A stretch of 64,000 nucleotides of DNA from Onchidella celtica (GCA_963931925.1 OZ007569.1:42929521-42993520), one strand, 5' to 3'. Shown: positions 11,001 to 22,307, counted from the stretch's first letter. Notes: generated from the sequence alone by a model not told the origin. A program made the numbers and translations.

Positions 11001-12927
11001 ATACACAAATAAGTAAATAAATAAATAAATAGATTTAATAACAATTAATTAAAATGATTAATAAAAATAACTAATCAAAAAAAATATTAATCATATTAAT
11101 AATCATAATCACAATAATAATTTGATAAATAGGAAATTAGGGGTGTGATATGTGCCAAGTTCTTTTTTTTTATTTTTCCTTTACTGGTGAATAATGAAGG
11201 GGCCAGCAAACAAACAAACAAACAAGCCTCGGACGTTGTGGTTTAGCATGTTTCACTCATAATCTAGCTTTGCGTCGCTCTTGTCTCAAGAACACGAAGA
11301 TTATCATATTTTGAATTCGTTGCATTATATATTTTAGTTTCGTGGTAAACAAAATTTCGTGTGGCATTTGGTGAAGAAATACACTGCGATGGTCTAATCC
11401 GTGACGTTCTACATTGGTACGCGGTAACTGTCGTTTCGTTCTTCAAAACGCTAAGCTGATAACCCTAGGCGTACGAATGCATGCTTGTTGGCAGATGTTA
11501 ATGCCGCCTCCTTCAACGATGCTATTCTATGTTCGATTCAGAAAAAGTGACACAGACAATGAATTTGTGTTTGGCGTCCATTAGACCACTGACCTGAGGA
11601 GTGTGTGGAAGATAGAGAACGAGAGAAAGAGAAAGAGCCTTTTGAGAAGTATCTGTAAAAGAAAGCACAAGATAACCCCTACCCCCCCCCCCCCCCACAC
11701 ACACACACAAACAAACAGAAATTCTTCAACTGTAACAGAACGAGAGACAATACTGTCACAATAGACAGACAGACAGACAGAGAGATGGAATGAACCAACG
11801 CGTATGTCCCTACCATTTACTAGCATGCCTTTAGAGCAAGGCAACTTTCAGAGAAGAAGAGCTATATCTGAGAAGTGCTATTGAATTCAACTTTCCAGTA
11901 AGCGCATGAATTCTATGTACCAGAAATATGTATTTTCATAAACAGTTTTTTGTTTTGTTTTTGTTTCTAATTGGCCATTAAGAAAAGCATACAGAGCATC
12001 AAACCACAACAGCTAGTTGCCGATCCTTGCTTAAGACAGAATGCCTGGGTTGTGGTATGTAGAGAAAACAGCGCAGACAAACAATGATAAAGACGGAGGA
12101 ATGCAAAACGCTAAAAAAAAACCTAGACATATCAATAGGTTGCAGAGACTGGTCATTCATAATTATTATCATGATAATGTAATAATTATCATGTGTCATG
12201 ATTATTCCATGTGGGGCTTTTCCTGGAAAAGGTTTTTAATTACAAACAACAACAATGCCAAAGAGGTCACGTCAACACGATGAATGTCCCCTGATTTTAC
12301 AAGTCAAAGATCAGATATGATGCCATGGGGAATGGAGGCGAACATTTCCGGCCAGTAATGCTCGTAACCCTTATCCCGACCCATCCTTTTTGTCCCTGCT
12401 GACTAATCCACTTGGCAACACGGATGTAAAATCTGCAATTTCAGTATTCCACACTGTTTTTCATCATGCACCGCCACAGACATGTTAGTCTGGCTGGATA
12501 GCCTTACAACTGTTTGTATGAATTTATTTTACAGCTCATCAAACTGATTACGGCTAAACTGCGGCACTCTATGGATTCATGAAAGGTGGGTTTTAAAATT
12601 TATTTCTAATTCTTTTTGATGAGGAAAACAAATTAGCTAAGAATAGTCCTGGGTGGGTTAGAAAAATAACGCACATCTATAGTAGACCTAAGTTAACCAC
12701 AAAGTTGGTGAGCTCCAATAAAAGCATAACCTCAACTTTATAATGCGGCCCCAAAACTTTTGCTTAAGGCCCTCAAGTATAATAGCCTGTAGATTTTAAA
12801 ATTAAACATTTAAACTGGGGTGTGGAAATCGATTCTCTAAAGCCTGTTTGCGTGCAAGTACTTTATTATCTGATTATTATTGTTTTTATGATTTCAAGCT
12901 TCGGCTGCCATTATTTTGTATGCCATG
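8040..12927. other. Gene-poor AT-rich interval
   Basis: No exon can be supported. It holds a cluster of TCTAGA/AGATCT words at 8274-8480, a poly-C run near 9343-9353, a purine-rich GGGA/GAGG tract at 10418-10545, an AAAT-rich stretch at 10982-11130 and a poly-C/(CA)n patch near 11680-11710. The 5'UTR exon of the ankyrin gene beginning at 13654 must lie somewhere upstream of 13621 but was not located. Confidence 0.5.
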
Positions 12928-13112
12928 ATTTAGACGCATTTAAATTTACAAGGATTTGATTCTTGACCTTTACCCCACTACCCCAAGATTTAGACCTCCA
13001 TTGAAGTTCGCATGGATTTGTCACTAGACCCTTAGCCCAGTAATCCACGATTTAGACCTCCATTTAAGTTCACATGGATTTGTTACTGGACCTTTAGTAC
13101 AGTAGTTCCAAA
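12928..13112 (+). repeat. Three diverged tandem copies, about 70 bp each
   Basis: Each copy contains GATTTAGAC(G/C), then CAT(T)..AA(A/G)TT(T/C)(A/G)CA, then GGATTTG and a GACC(T/C)TTA block. Copies begin near 12928, 12990 and 13050. Confidence 0.5.
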
Positions 13113-13623
13113 CAAATAGGGCCTACATTTATGATGGAACTATATTAAAAGTTTCCCTTGTTGGCAGGGAGCCATTGTCTTAAAGCTTGCAATTCCCCTA
13201 TTTGTTACCACAATTTAATGGTTAATTGGCTCCTTGTGACATTCGTCAGTAAACCAAGACTCAGTTTATAGGATGGGAAAAGTCTGCCCTCACACTATTA
13301 GTCGAAAAAAAAAAATTCATAACGAATTACGTGAGAAATAATTTAGTAAATCAGACTCTTTTCATCTCCATAATAATTATCAGTTCTCATTAGAAAAAGC
13401 AAATCAAAATCAACGTAACCGAAAATGCCGTTAGTAGTTTTGCTGAGTGATAAGAGACCGGTCACGAAATCTTGAAAACTAGTGTCTGAAATATCTGGTG
13501 GATTTTGAAACATCAAGTGATATCTTGATGCACACATGCACACAATAGAAGAAAATGACATGCTTAATGGCAATTCAACTACTTTCTATTGTTAACTATT
13601 TATTTGTTCATTTTTATCCACAG

Positions 13624-13653
13624 AATTTTCAGGAACGACCTCATAAACAAATC
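13624..13653 (+). other. 5'UTR part of the ankyrin coding exon
   Basis: A splice acceptor (TTTTTATCCACAG, ending at 13623) lies 30 bases before the ATG at 13654. The open frame continues upstream of the acceptor. However, the paralogue at 40555-44028 begins at the residue equivalent to 13654 and has its own acceptor 19 bases upstream of its ATG. The 5'UTR is therefore probably spliced just before the start in both genes. Confidence 0.6.
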
Positions 13654-15429
13654 ATGACGTCATGTTCTAGGAATGAGGCAGTGGCAGGCATTCTTATTCG
13701 AGCCAAATCAGGAAATGTGGCCGAGCTGCAAACATATCTAAGAAATACTGCTGTGGACATCAACTTGACAAACGACCCTGGTTTCTCTGCTCTGATGCTG
13801 GCAGTAGAACTAGGTCAGATAGAGGCATTGAACACACTGATACATGCTGGTGCTGATATCGATTTGAGAAGCAACTCTGGATCACCCTCTTTGAAGCTTG
13901 CAGACTCGAAGAAAGTAGTGAAAGACCCAGAAACGCCATTGCGAGGTGGAAACGCCACAAATCTGAACGATTTTCGTCATGAAGGAAAAACACCATTGAT
14001 GGTGGCATGTATGAAAGGATATCAACCGTGTGTCCAAGCTCTCATTGAAGCTGGAGCTACAATCAATATTTGTGATGAAGAAGAAAACACTCCATTAAGT
14101 TTAGCTGCAACTCAGGAATGTGTCAGAACTCTCGTAGAAGGTGGGGCGGATGTAAATTATCGTACGACATCAGGGATACCGACGATATCTCTTTTGACAT
14201 GTGCCGACAGGGTGCAAATGTTACTCGAAGCTGGGGCACATATTGAACCTGATGATCCGCATCAAGCGACTCCGTTGATGCATGCAGCCGAGAAGGGAAA
14301 TTTGGCAGCTATTGAAGGACTCTTGCGATGGGGAGCTGATCCCAACAGGCAGGATAGCAATGGCATGACAGCCTTGATGCGAGCAAGAAATGTCGACTGT
14401 GTCAAAGTTTTAATGCAAGCTGGTGCAGATGCAGAGCTTGCAGATTGCTGTGGCCGTACTGCCCTGATGACAGCGGCCAGAAAAAATTATCTGTCCATTA
14501 TGAATGCACTTCTAAATCGTGGAGCCGACCCTGATAAACAAGATGACGAAGGTATGTCAGCATGGGTGCACGCAGGGAATATCGGATGTTTCAGGACTTT
14601 GTTAGTGAACCACTATTCAAATCATAAAGTGCTCATACTCGCAGCATGTAAAGGGAATACCACTGTAGTTCAGGCTCTTTTAGATAAAGGAGTAGACCCT
14701 AATGTGAAAGATGAAGCCGGCACGACGGCATTAATGTGTGCTGTCACACCTGAATGTTCTAGGGCTTTACTCCAGGCTGGAGCCGACACGGAGATAACAG
14801 ATGAACGCGGTCGTACTGCCCTAATGTTTGCAGCATGGGGAGGTAACTTGTCCGTCCTCCATGTACTACTAGAGAATGGTGCGGATCCCACACGACAAGA
14901 TATGAAGGGGTGGACAGCATTGACGTGTACAGATCAGCTGGAATGTTTAAACGCCTTGATTGAAGCGGGAGCAGATATTGAACAAACTGACCAGTCAGGT
15001 CGCAGTACATTGATGATTTCAGCTAGTAAGAGACAAGTTGCTGTTGTTAAGAAATTATTACAAAGTGGAGCAGATCCTAACAGACAAGATAATATGGGCA
15101 TGACCGCATTAATGTATGCTGTGGACGTAGAATGTACAAAAATTTTGTTACAAAATGGAGCAGATATTGCAAAAACTGACCAAAGTGGTCGCAATGCACT
15201 TATGATTACAGCCATTCGAGGTAATGTACCCGTTCTACAGGTGCTTCTAGAGAGAGGACTCGATCCCAATAAGAAGGACAATTCTGGACAAACCGCATTG
15301 ATGTTGGCAAAGAACGAAGAATGTTTCAGCGCTTTACTCAAGACTGGTGCCGTTTGCATGACAATCGACTCTAAAAAGAAAGCAGTGTCAGCTACTCAAC
15401 GCAAGAGACCTAGATGTGTTCTCTCTTGA
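13654..15429 (+). CDS. Ankyrin-repeat protein with C-terminal CaaX box
   Basis: Single coding exon of 591 residues. The start ATG at 13654 (MTSCSRNEAVAGILIRAKSG) aligns with the start of the paralogue at 44028. About 17 ankyrin repeats follow. From roughly residue 220 to 570 they alternate between a canonical 33-residue form (such as QSGRSTLMISA..GADPNRQD) and a 30-residue form with a shortened helix-helix turn (NMGMTALMYAVDVECTKILL..). The C-terminus is DSKKKAVSATQRKRPRCVLS: a basic stretch and then Cys-aliphatic-aliphatic-Ser, a textbook CaaX farnesylation signal (the same four residues end H-Ras). This predicts membrane anchoring of a cytosolic ankyrin scaffold (inference). There is no signal peptide, transmembrane segment, SOCS box or enzyme domain. 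The binding partner is unknown. A polyadenylation signal lies at 15634. Confidence 0.9.
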   Translation: MTSCSRNEAVAGILIRAKSGNVAELQTYLRNTAVDINLTNDPGFSALMLAVELGQIEALNTLIHAGADIDLRSNSGSPSLKLADSKKVVKDPETPLRGGNATNLNDFRHEGKTPLMVACMKGYQPCVQALIEAGATINICDEEENTPLSLAATQECVRTLVEGGADVNYRTTSGIPTISLLTCADRVQMLLEAGAHIEPDDPHQATPLMHAAEKGNLAAIEGLLRWGADPNRQDSNGMTALMRARNVDCVKVLMQAGADAELADCCGRTALMTAARKNYLSIMNALLNRGADPDKQDDEGMSAWVHAGNIGCFRTLLVNHYSNHKVLILAACKGNTTVVQALLDKGVDPNVKDEAGTTALMCAVTPECSRALLQAGADTEITDERGRTALMFAAWGGNLSVLHVLLENGADPTRQDMKGWTALTCTDQLECLNALIEAGADIEQTDQSGRSTLMISASKRQVAVVKKLLQSGADPNRQDNMGMTALMYAVDVECTKILLQNGADIAKTDQSGRNALMITAIRGNVPVLQVLLERGLDPNKKDNSGQTALMLAKNEECFSALLKTGAVCMTIDSKKKAVSATQRKRPRCVLS

Positions 15430-15633
15430 CCTAAGTACAGCTTCCTTCACTGTCATACACGGTGTGTATTCCAAGGCTGATACACCAGCGATGTCGGCTG
15501 TACAAAATTCAACCTCAACACTCTTGGCTGGTCTTTTTCTGAAATAATCGACTTGGCAAACAATGACTCAGTCAAATCTTTTATAAAGCTGGAATTTATG
15601 TGCCTACAATGATATAGTTCCAAATCTCGAGAC

Positions 15634-15639
15634 AATAAA
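15634..15639 (+). terminator. Polyadenylation signal AATAAA
   Basis: AATAAA lies 205 bases after the stop codon of the CaaX ankyrin gene and is the first such hexamer downstream. Confidence 0.5.
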
Positions 15640-15963
15640 CATTTACCATGCGCAGGCTTCAGCAAAAGGTTGTATAGACAATAAGGACCTACACGTTTGA
15701 TCTTAGTTGGGTATTACACCTCTTTTAAATACTGCCGTGAGCGAGCTTGGAAAAGGAGATCTTTCACACTTTGGTCAAGCATTCTAACCAACAGGTCACC
15801 GCACAGGGTTCTATAATTTTTTAACCTATTGCTTAAATAGGTCCACTGTTCCTCAAAACATACGCCCAACCCTTATATATAATATTTATTAAGAAATCGA
15901 AAAAAATATACTATTGGCGTCCGTTACAGCATGGACCTTGTGTAGGAGCTCATTTCTCTTTAA

Positions 15964-16022
15964 GTGCACAAATAAATAAACAAATAAACAAATAAATAAA
16001 TAAATAAATAAATAAATAAATG
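15964..16022 (+). repeat. (AAAT)n microsatellite
   Basis: About 14 AAAT/AAAC units in a row. The flanking DNA from 15640 to 17000 has no supported gene; its open frames contain poly-C and poly-A runs and look like chance. Confidence 0.9.
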
Positions 16023-17008
16023 AAAAGTGTGCGGAAGAAAGATTTTGACAATGTACTTGATTAATTTAACATACATTTTTGTAAAAATCATCAACAGAAT
16101 ACTACTTTGTGGTGTCTTTAAACTATTTTTTAAAAAGTTTCGGAGCAATTGAAGCAATATAAAATTATATACGTTACGCTTTAAATAAGTAATGGTATTG
16201 GTCTTATATTTAATATCAAATGCTTTCAACGTACAAATAACAAAAACATCTCTTACAACGTGTTTATTTCAAACATGCTTTATAGATGTGTATAAAATTA
16301 AATGCCCACGCTGTTGACATCGACTTTGCACAACGATTCCCACATAGAGCGAACACTTTAGATGTTTGAGTTTGGGTTTAATTATTAAAGATGAATCGTC
16401 TGGGCAAGGTTGTAAGATCACACCACACCGTTCATTGATGAGGTCGGGTCAGGCGAAGGTTTATAGTTCACAAAGTCAAACAACAGCCCCCCCCCCCCCC
16501 CACACTCCTCGCTTCCAAATATATCCAGTCAGGAAAACGAGCAATTCACACTTTTTAACTTTGTTCTGTATTCCTAGCTGTATTTTAACAGAACTTAGAA
16601 GTTTGAAATGCATTTTTGCAGAAAAAAACCCACAAAAAAAACAAAAAACGATTGTTGGTTTAGAGAAACGATTTCCTCCAAACCAAGTGCACGGCACTAT
16701 TTCGGTAGCGTCGCCCGACTGGGATATCACATTTCGGGTAAAAATTAATTTACACCTATTTTTTAAAATAAACTCTGAGATGCAAGCGGGTGGTTGGTGG
16801 GCGCTTGTGGTAGGGTTTCGTCCTGTCCTATCATTGCTGTTATATTCTGTCTATCGTGTTGCTATTTCCCCAGCACAATGTGGCCATTACCGCATCGATG
16901 TGCTTTGTCCAAACTCAAACTCAAATTCAGAAGCAGTTTTCACACGAGCAACATATCAGCTTTTCTTTTCAATAAACGATACAATAATGACTTGCTCCTA
17001 TATCACCT

Positions 17009-17301
17009 GTCCTGCTAGTCCGCATGATTTTTTTTTCATACTCACTTTACCAATTCAGGAGCATGGCAGCAACAGCCCCAACATATTACAGTTACAGGCA
17101 TTTTCGGTGACGTTCAGAGTCATGTTAGGGTTAGGGTTAGGGCTAGGGTGCACAGTCCAGAGATTGCAGCACCCAAGGCAGTGTTCGGTAGGACGAGAAA
17201 TCCCTTAGCCGATGACCTGTGTTTGAGGATCTGTTGCTGCCATGCTCCTGAATTTGGTAAAGTGAGTACGAAAAAAAAATAAAAATCACGCGTCCTGCTA
17301 T
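17009..17301. repeat. Inverted-repeat element with telomeric repeats in its loop
   Basis: Arms of about 60 bases (17009-17072 and 17232-17301) pair on opposite strands: CACTTTACCAATTCAGGAGC on the left and its complement GCTCCTGAATTTGGTAAAGTG on the right, extending outward through poly-T/poly-A and a GCAGGAC/TCCTGC end. The 159-base spacer includes TTAGGG repeats at 17124-17149. No open gene is inside. Confidence 0.65.
17124..17149 (+). repeat. Interstitial telomeric repeat
   Basis: Three TTAGGG units followed by a variant GCTAGGG. This is the metazoan and molluscan telomere motif, here inside an inverted repeat and not at a chromosome end. Confidence 0.8.
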
Positions 17302-18223
17302 GTTCATGGCCTGGAATTCTTTTTGTTTTAATGCTTGTTCAAGTTGTCGTGAATTGCGGTGCTCAAGTGATTTCAATAGTTGGTTTTTTTAACCCTTTGA
17401 ATATTAATGTCGTTCAGCATGTGATTTTTAAATAGCCCTCGCTGCTTTCAGGTCTGGCTATTTATTCATTTTATCTTGTATCAAAGTGAATCTGGACGAC
17501 AGTAAATGCCAGTAGGTGTCCATGATAAGAGCAAAGCGTCAACACCATGAGTCAGATGTGCAACAGACTGTTCAAGATTTCCGTCGACATCACGACGTTA
17601 GTGTAAAACAACGCGAATTCACTTCTTGGTTTTTCAGCTTATGCGAGTTAGAACGCATAATAAGCCTGAAACTCCGTGCAGGTGTTGCTCCGACGAAGGC
17701 TTCTTGTACATAAAATCACATGGGTAAATTTAAACTGGGCGACCCCAATATACGAAATCCCGTATTATGTGAGTGCGTTCATAGTCTTTTCTATCGCCAA
17801 TATTTAAATATCTACTCTTTTCAAGAACAAGAGCCAAGAGAATGCGGGAACAATTTTATTAGAGTATGTTTCTGTGGTAAAAGGGTGGGTTAATTTAACA
17901 TTAATGAAACATCTATCATCCTTACAACAAAAGTAGGTAAAGATAAGCTGAGGGTTAGACAGAGAACAATACAATTCAGAGAAAAGATGAGGCTATCAGA
18001 TGTGTACATGTGCCTGGTTAATGCTCAGAAAAAACGGGAGGACAGTACGATGAAAAACAAATTACCACGACTGGTATCGACCGCTGCTGTGGCATCATCC
18101 GCCCTGCCAGAAGGAAAGCAACCCTCTCAACCACTCAGCCACTGTCTCATTTTAAAAAAAGAGACGATTGCAGCCGAAATATCAAGCGGTGTCTTTTGCT
18201 GACTCCCTACTTAATTTATCCTG

Positions 18224-19244
18224 CTACTGGCTCTTCTCACTAAGGAACCAAAATTTTTTACAGAAAACATTATAAAAGACATTCCTATAACTCTGGTTCA
18301 AGGTAAAATATACCACAAAATTGAAGGACGCATTCACGGATGTCAAAAAGAAAGCCACTGATGTCGCTATGATGAACACGTCACTGTATTCGGCTCCATA
18401 GTCAAATCCAGGTACCAGTACCTTGACATATACACCTATCACCGTCGGTGTGTTACACAGTATGGATATGCAAGACAACGAACACACCACTGTGATTAGT
18501 CTTACATACTTATGAGAGATGACCAAACGCATATCCCCTTCTTTTTGATTTGTTGAATTTTTATCATCTCGATTTCTTCTTTCGCTGTTTCCCGATTTTT
18601 GCTGTTTTACAGACTTTATAGCATTCGTAGCTGACTGTTTCTGAAACCGAGTAGATTTTCTAAGCCCCAGAACCATAATAACAGTATTGATGCATATGAT
18701 AACTTCACATACAGTGGGCAGCAAAATGGTGTTAGTGATATTATGAATCATTTCCACCTGTGGTCTCCAGTCACCCATGCCAATGGTCACTTTTGTCTTG
18801 TTGAATATGTTATCATAATACGCTATCAGTTTTAGGGAGGCGAAAATCGGTGTTGAACTTAATTAAAGCGAAGACTGTACGGCGCATGGTGAAGAGAAAC
18901 TGTACACGAAGAGGGACGATAACACATAGACACCGTTCCAGGGATACCAGTACTGTGGTCACAGTGGAGACGTCAAAGAACATTGATCGTGTCCAGGAAA
19001 AGACATACTTCTGAAATGCTTCAAAATGTACTGGAACCCATGGGAGTTGAACTTGGAAAAAGTTAGAAGTATAAAACATCAAACTCCAAATTAGCACCAA
19101 GAAATCTGAGACAGACAAGGAAAGTAATGTTAGTGTGACATTGTTGGTTCTGTAGTCTTGATTCAGAAATACAACGATATTGGTGAAATTTAGCAAACTT
19201 CCAGCAAGGCAGAGAAATACAGAAATCACGGTAATGAAATCCAT
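18224..19244 (-). pseudogene. Class A GPCR, frameshifted in TM4
   Basis: Two minus-strand frames make one rhodopsin-type receptor. The first (19244-18813) holds TM1 (ITVISVFLCLAGSLLN), TM2 (LTLLSLSVSDFLVLIWSL) and TM3 with a DRY-position variant (SLERCLCVIVPL), then RRTVFALI. The second, entered by a frame change near 18840, holds IFASLKLIAYYDN (after TM4), TM5, a basic third loop, TM6 (RLITVVCSLSCISILCNTP) and TM7 with an N-x-x-x-Y motif (NFVVY). Only about 8 residues separate RRTVFALI from the post-TM4 loop where about 20 are expected, so TM4 looks partly deleted along with the frame. An AG acceptor just before the ATG (TTTTTCCAG) suggests an N-terminal exon elsewhere. It resembles molluscan peptide or chemosensory receptors; the ligand is unknown. 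A sequencing error is the alternative to pseudogene. Confidence 0.7.
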
Positions 19245-19409
19245 ATCTGGAAAAACCGTCCACGGCTCCTTTCTTTGCGAAGAACCCAGCTTCTTCCTCC
19301 ACGGAACAAGCTTTTTTTAATTCTCTAAGTGAACGCAGCATGTAACGACAAAACTTAACAAGGAATATATTAGTTTCATCTGTATGCAGATCACAATTTA
19401 AATCCAAAA

Positions 19410-20640
19410 CTTTGACCTGTTACCTCTCCACTTATTACCGACATTAAATTTTAATGAAAGAGATATCCTTAATATGGTCCCTTTGTCTCATTGTTTGTGA
19501 AACAAACCAAAAAACAACAACAACAAAAAAAAGTGACTTTACTTACACCAATAAAATTATTATTCATTTCAAAATTTCCCTGCTTCCTGTCTCATTGCAA
19601 TCCAGACCGCATCTTTCATTTCAGGGCAAATGGTATAAAATCTACGATCTCAGCATGTTTTCTATGTGATTTTGTTGTTAATACACAATTATTGTCATGA
19701 TTATAATATGTTCTGTTGCATTGTTGTTTCCTCATAATTTGTGGGCGTGCTTTTGTTTTAATACTTTTATTTGTTTCAAACGAAAATTATGCTTAGTTTA
19801 TGGTTATTTTCTGGCCGAATGGTTGTTGATCACTTTAAATTTCGTGAGTGGAGCCGAGTATCACGGGGATCTGCCTATTGCTGCATTATCTACCACATGG
19901 GTAATTACAGCCAATCTGCTGGCACACCCTGCAATTTTCTGCAGAAAAGCGAACTCATGAACATCATTTATTGTACAACAGTCAAAAACTGAATACCCTT
20001 CTGCCTTGATAAAATACATGTATATACTTTTCATGAAATGCTTTTACATATGTCCATATAAAACGATGCCGAAAACTACTTTCTTGCTTTGGTAAATAGA
20101 AATAACACTTTGTGCAAAGTTTCATCGATTTTTAGCCATCCGTTTAAAAGCTTTTGCCGCTGTAGTAACGCCTCGAAGTTTGAAACGCACTATAGTAGTG
20201 CACTGGGTCAAGTCTGATTGCTCTGGTTTTAGCGTGGGATGTGCACTACGGAAATAAACGTCACCTCGCCCTCCAGTGAGACTCAAATATGTCTGTCTCG
20301 GTAGTTGATTCAAAGAAAGTTCAAGACTGAATCAAAACCAACGTAAAATAGATTTGCCCTAGTGGGCTACATTACTACACTCTTGTAGAAACAAGCCTCA
20401 AGTTAGATAAGTAAAATGAGAGACCATTTACCTCCAGGCCATATTCTGTTTTAAAAAAATGAGGGATTATTTCTGTGTCTGTAAAATTTTCCTTTGTGAA
20501 GTTTTGGTTTCTAGTGGGTTAAATGGGGACTTATGACAAAATGTTTGTTCTGTATTCTATTGTTTGCATTATTAAAAGAGACTGGTTCATAATAATCCTA
20601 TTTTTTGTCGTAATTCTATTCTGACTAAGCCTGCCTGCGC
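19410..20640. other. No gene seen
   Basis: AT-rich DNA with short chance frames only. No splice-supported exon or repeat was recognised. Confidence 0.4.
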
Positions 20641-20642
20641 TG

Positions 20643-20825
20643 GACTTGAATGTGGAATCTACTTGAATGTGGAATCTACTTGAATGTAGAAGCTACTTGA
20701 ATGTGGAATCTACTTGAATGTAGAAGCTACTTGAATGTGGAATCTACTTGAATGTAGAAGCTACTTGAATGTGGAATCTACTTGAATGTAGAAGCTACTT
20801 GAATGTGGAATCTACTTGAATGAAA
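20643..20825 (+). repeat. Minisatellite, 17/34-bp unit
   Basis: About ten copies of TACTTGAATGTGGAATC alternating with TACTTGAATGTAGAAGC, giving a 34-bp higher-order unit. Confidence 0.9.
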
Positions 20826-21879
20826 TTTACACTAGCCATAGCCTTTTTTCTTTATTACAGAAAAGATAGACATCTTATTTTCTCCTCACTATGGGATGAA
20901 ACAGAAAACGTTCGGATTAAACAGTTTAAACACAAGAGGTTGACATTCATATCTCAATAAAGATCAATTTACCCAGTTAATGTACACGTACTCATATGCG
21001 GACACACACATGGATGCGCGGACATTCATAATTTGTAGGTGCTAGAAGTGCGGTAGAAAATAAATGTATGTAGTAAAGCTTCTACTGAAATTTAAGGAAA
21101 TCGTGGCTTTTCTTGACAAAACTTACAGTAAAAAAAAACAATAACAACATAGTACAAAACAAAGACAAAACGCCATACCTTCACAATTCAACAACAGTTT
21201 CCTCAGATCAGTTATTGGTCATAAAAGGTTATTTAGATTACTTTAACTATATAATTATCTCCAATGCCAGTAAAGTCAAAATTAAATCACAAAACATAAT
21301 ATTTTATATTTCCTGAAAGAGGCTTAAGAAGCAAGTTTGTCTTGTCCTTTCATAGAATACCAAATTCCAGTGAAACAGTGAACTTTCACTAACAATTTCA
21401 ACATTATTCACAAGCACAAAAAAACAACAACAACAAAAAACACACAAAAAAAACATGAATTTCCTTGGCGTCCTATCAAATGCTTTTGCATGGCCAAAGG
21501 TTCGGTAAAAATTAAGATTTTTTTCTTTTTGTAAACAGATTATCCATCAGTTCACTCATTTATAAGTCAGCAATGGCATTTGTCTACTGAACAATCTATT
21601 CAGTATATCATTCATAGCATGTCTGTAGTTGGAAATCGTAAAGAGCAGGCCGCACAGGCCGCTGCCCGGGCAAAATTGAAATTAAAATTAATAGATTAAA
21701 ATTTAGCCATATCACCCCCCCTCCCCCCAGATCACCAACAAAAATTTATAATTCATTATTAAAATATAAATAGTAATAGATATTCAAATATTATTTATAA
21801 TACTTTAGAATACGTTGTGAGTTGTGAACTATTGTGAGTTGCGAACTGCGTCTAACAGGCTGCGGTTACAATTTGCTCT

Positions 21880-21880
<1 letters not shown>
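20826..21880. other. No gene seen
   Basis: AT-rich, with poly-A and CAA runs near 21130 and 21420. No exon or element could be supported. Confidence 0.4.
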
Positions 21881-21881
<1 letters not shown>

Positions 21882-21914
<33 letters not shown>

Positions 21915-22045
21915 GTAGAGAGAGTGAGAGGGTGAGAGTAAGAAAGAGCGAGTGAGAGAGCTTCTGTAAAGCGCATAGAGCATTTCTAATGGCAATTGAT
22001 ATGCGCTATATAAATGCCATCCATTATTACTATTATTATGTCCGC
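21882..22045 (+). repeat. GA microsatellite and SINE-type 3' end
   Basis: A (GA)n/(GATA) tract to about 21960 is followed by GTAAAGCGCATAGAG.. and TGCGCTATATAAATGCCA, then ATT triplets. The same GTAAAGCGCATAGAG and GCGCTATATGAAT words occur at 54131-54175. The words plus the ATT tail look like a shared SINE 3' end. Confidence 0.45.
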
Positions 22046-22105
22046 TCGTCTCTTCTCGGTGTTGCCCAGACTGTCATCAATAAAGGTCTTGCTTTTTCAT
22101 TATAG

Positions 22106-22307
22106 AAACCCAGCCAGGACACTGAAATCCAAAGTCTCGTCAGGATGGCCAAAGTATGACCTGGAGAACTCTTATTATCTCAACTTTGAACCAAAACTCT
22201 CTGTCAGAAGTGGTCTGGAGGAGGACAAGAAAGAACTATGGATGAAGACCATTCCCGAGTGGCTAAGAGAACTTCACGACACTGCAGCTGTTCACATAGA
22301 ATTATAA
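22106..22307 (+). pseudogene. Orphan terminal exon of a carboxylesterase
   Basis: Acceptor TTTTTCATTATAG is followed by 67 codons reading NPARTLKSKVSSGWPKYD, then YYLNFEPKLSVRSGLEEDKK and ELW, then a stop. This is the C-terminal signature of type-B carboxylesterases/cholinesterases (WP.Y....YL.......R..L...FW). It aligns with the last exon of the intact gene at 29322-29520, in the same phase (first base completes a codon). No matching large catalytic exon is present on the plus strand between the ankyrin gene at 15.4 kb and here, so this looks like the remnant of a tandem duplicate. An AATAAA is at 22319. An unusually long intron reaching out of range is the alternative. Confidence 0.65.

Noticed and set aside
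16366-17208. 280-residue plus-strand frame
   Set aside because: It runs through poly-C, poly-A, an inverted repeat and telomeric repeats; no domain-like stretch and no homologous appearance.
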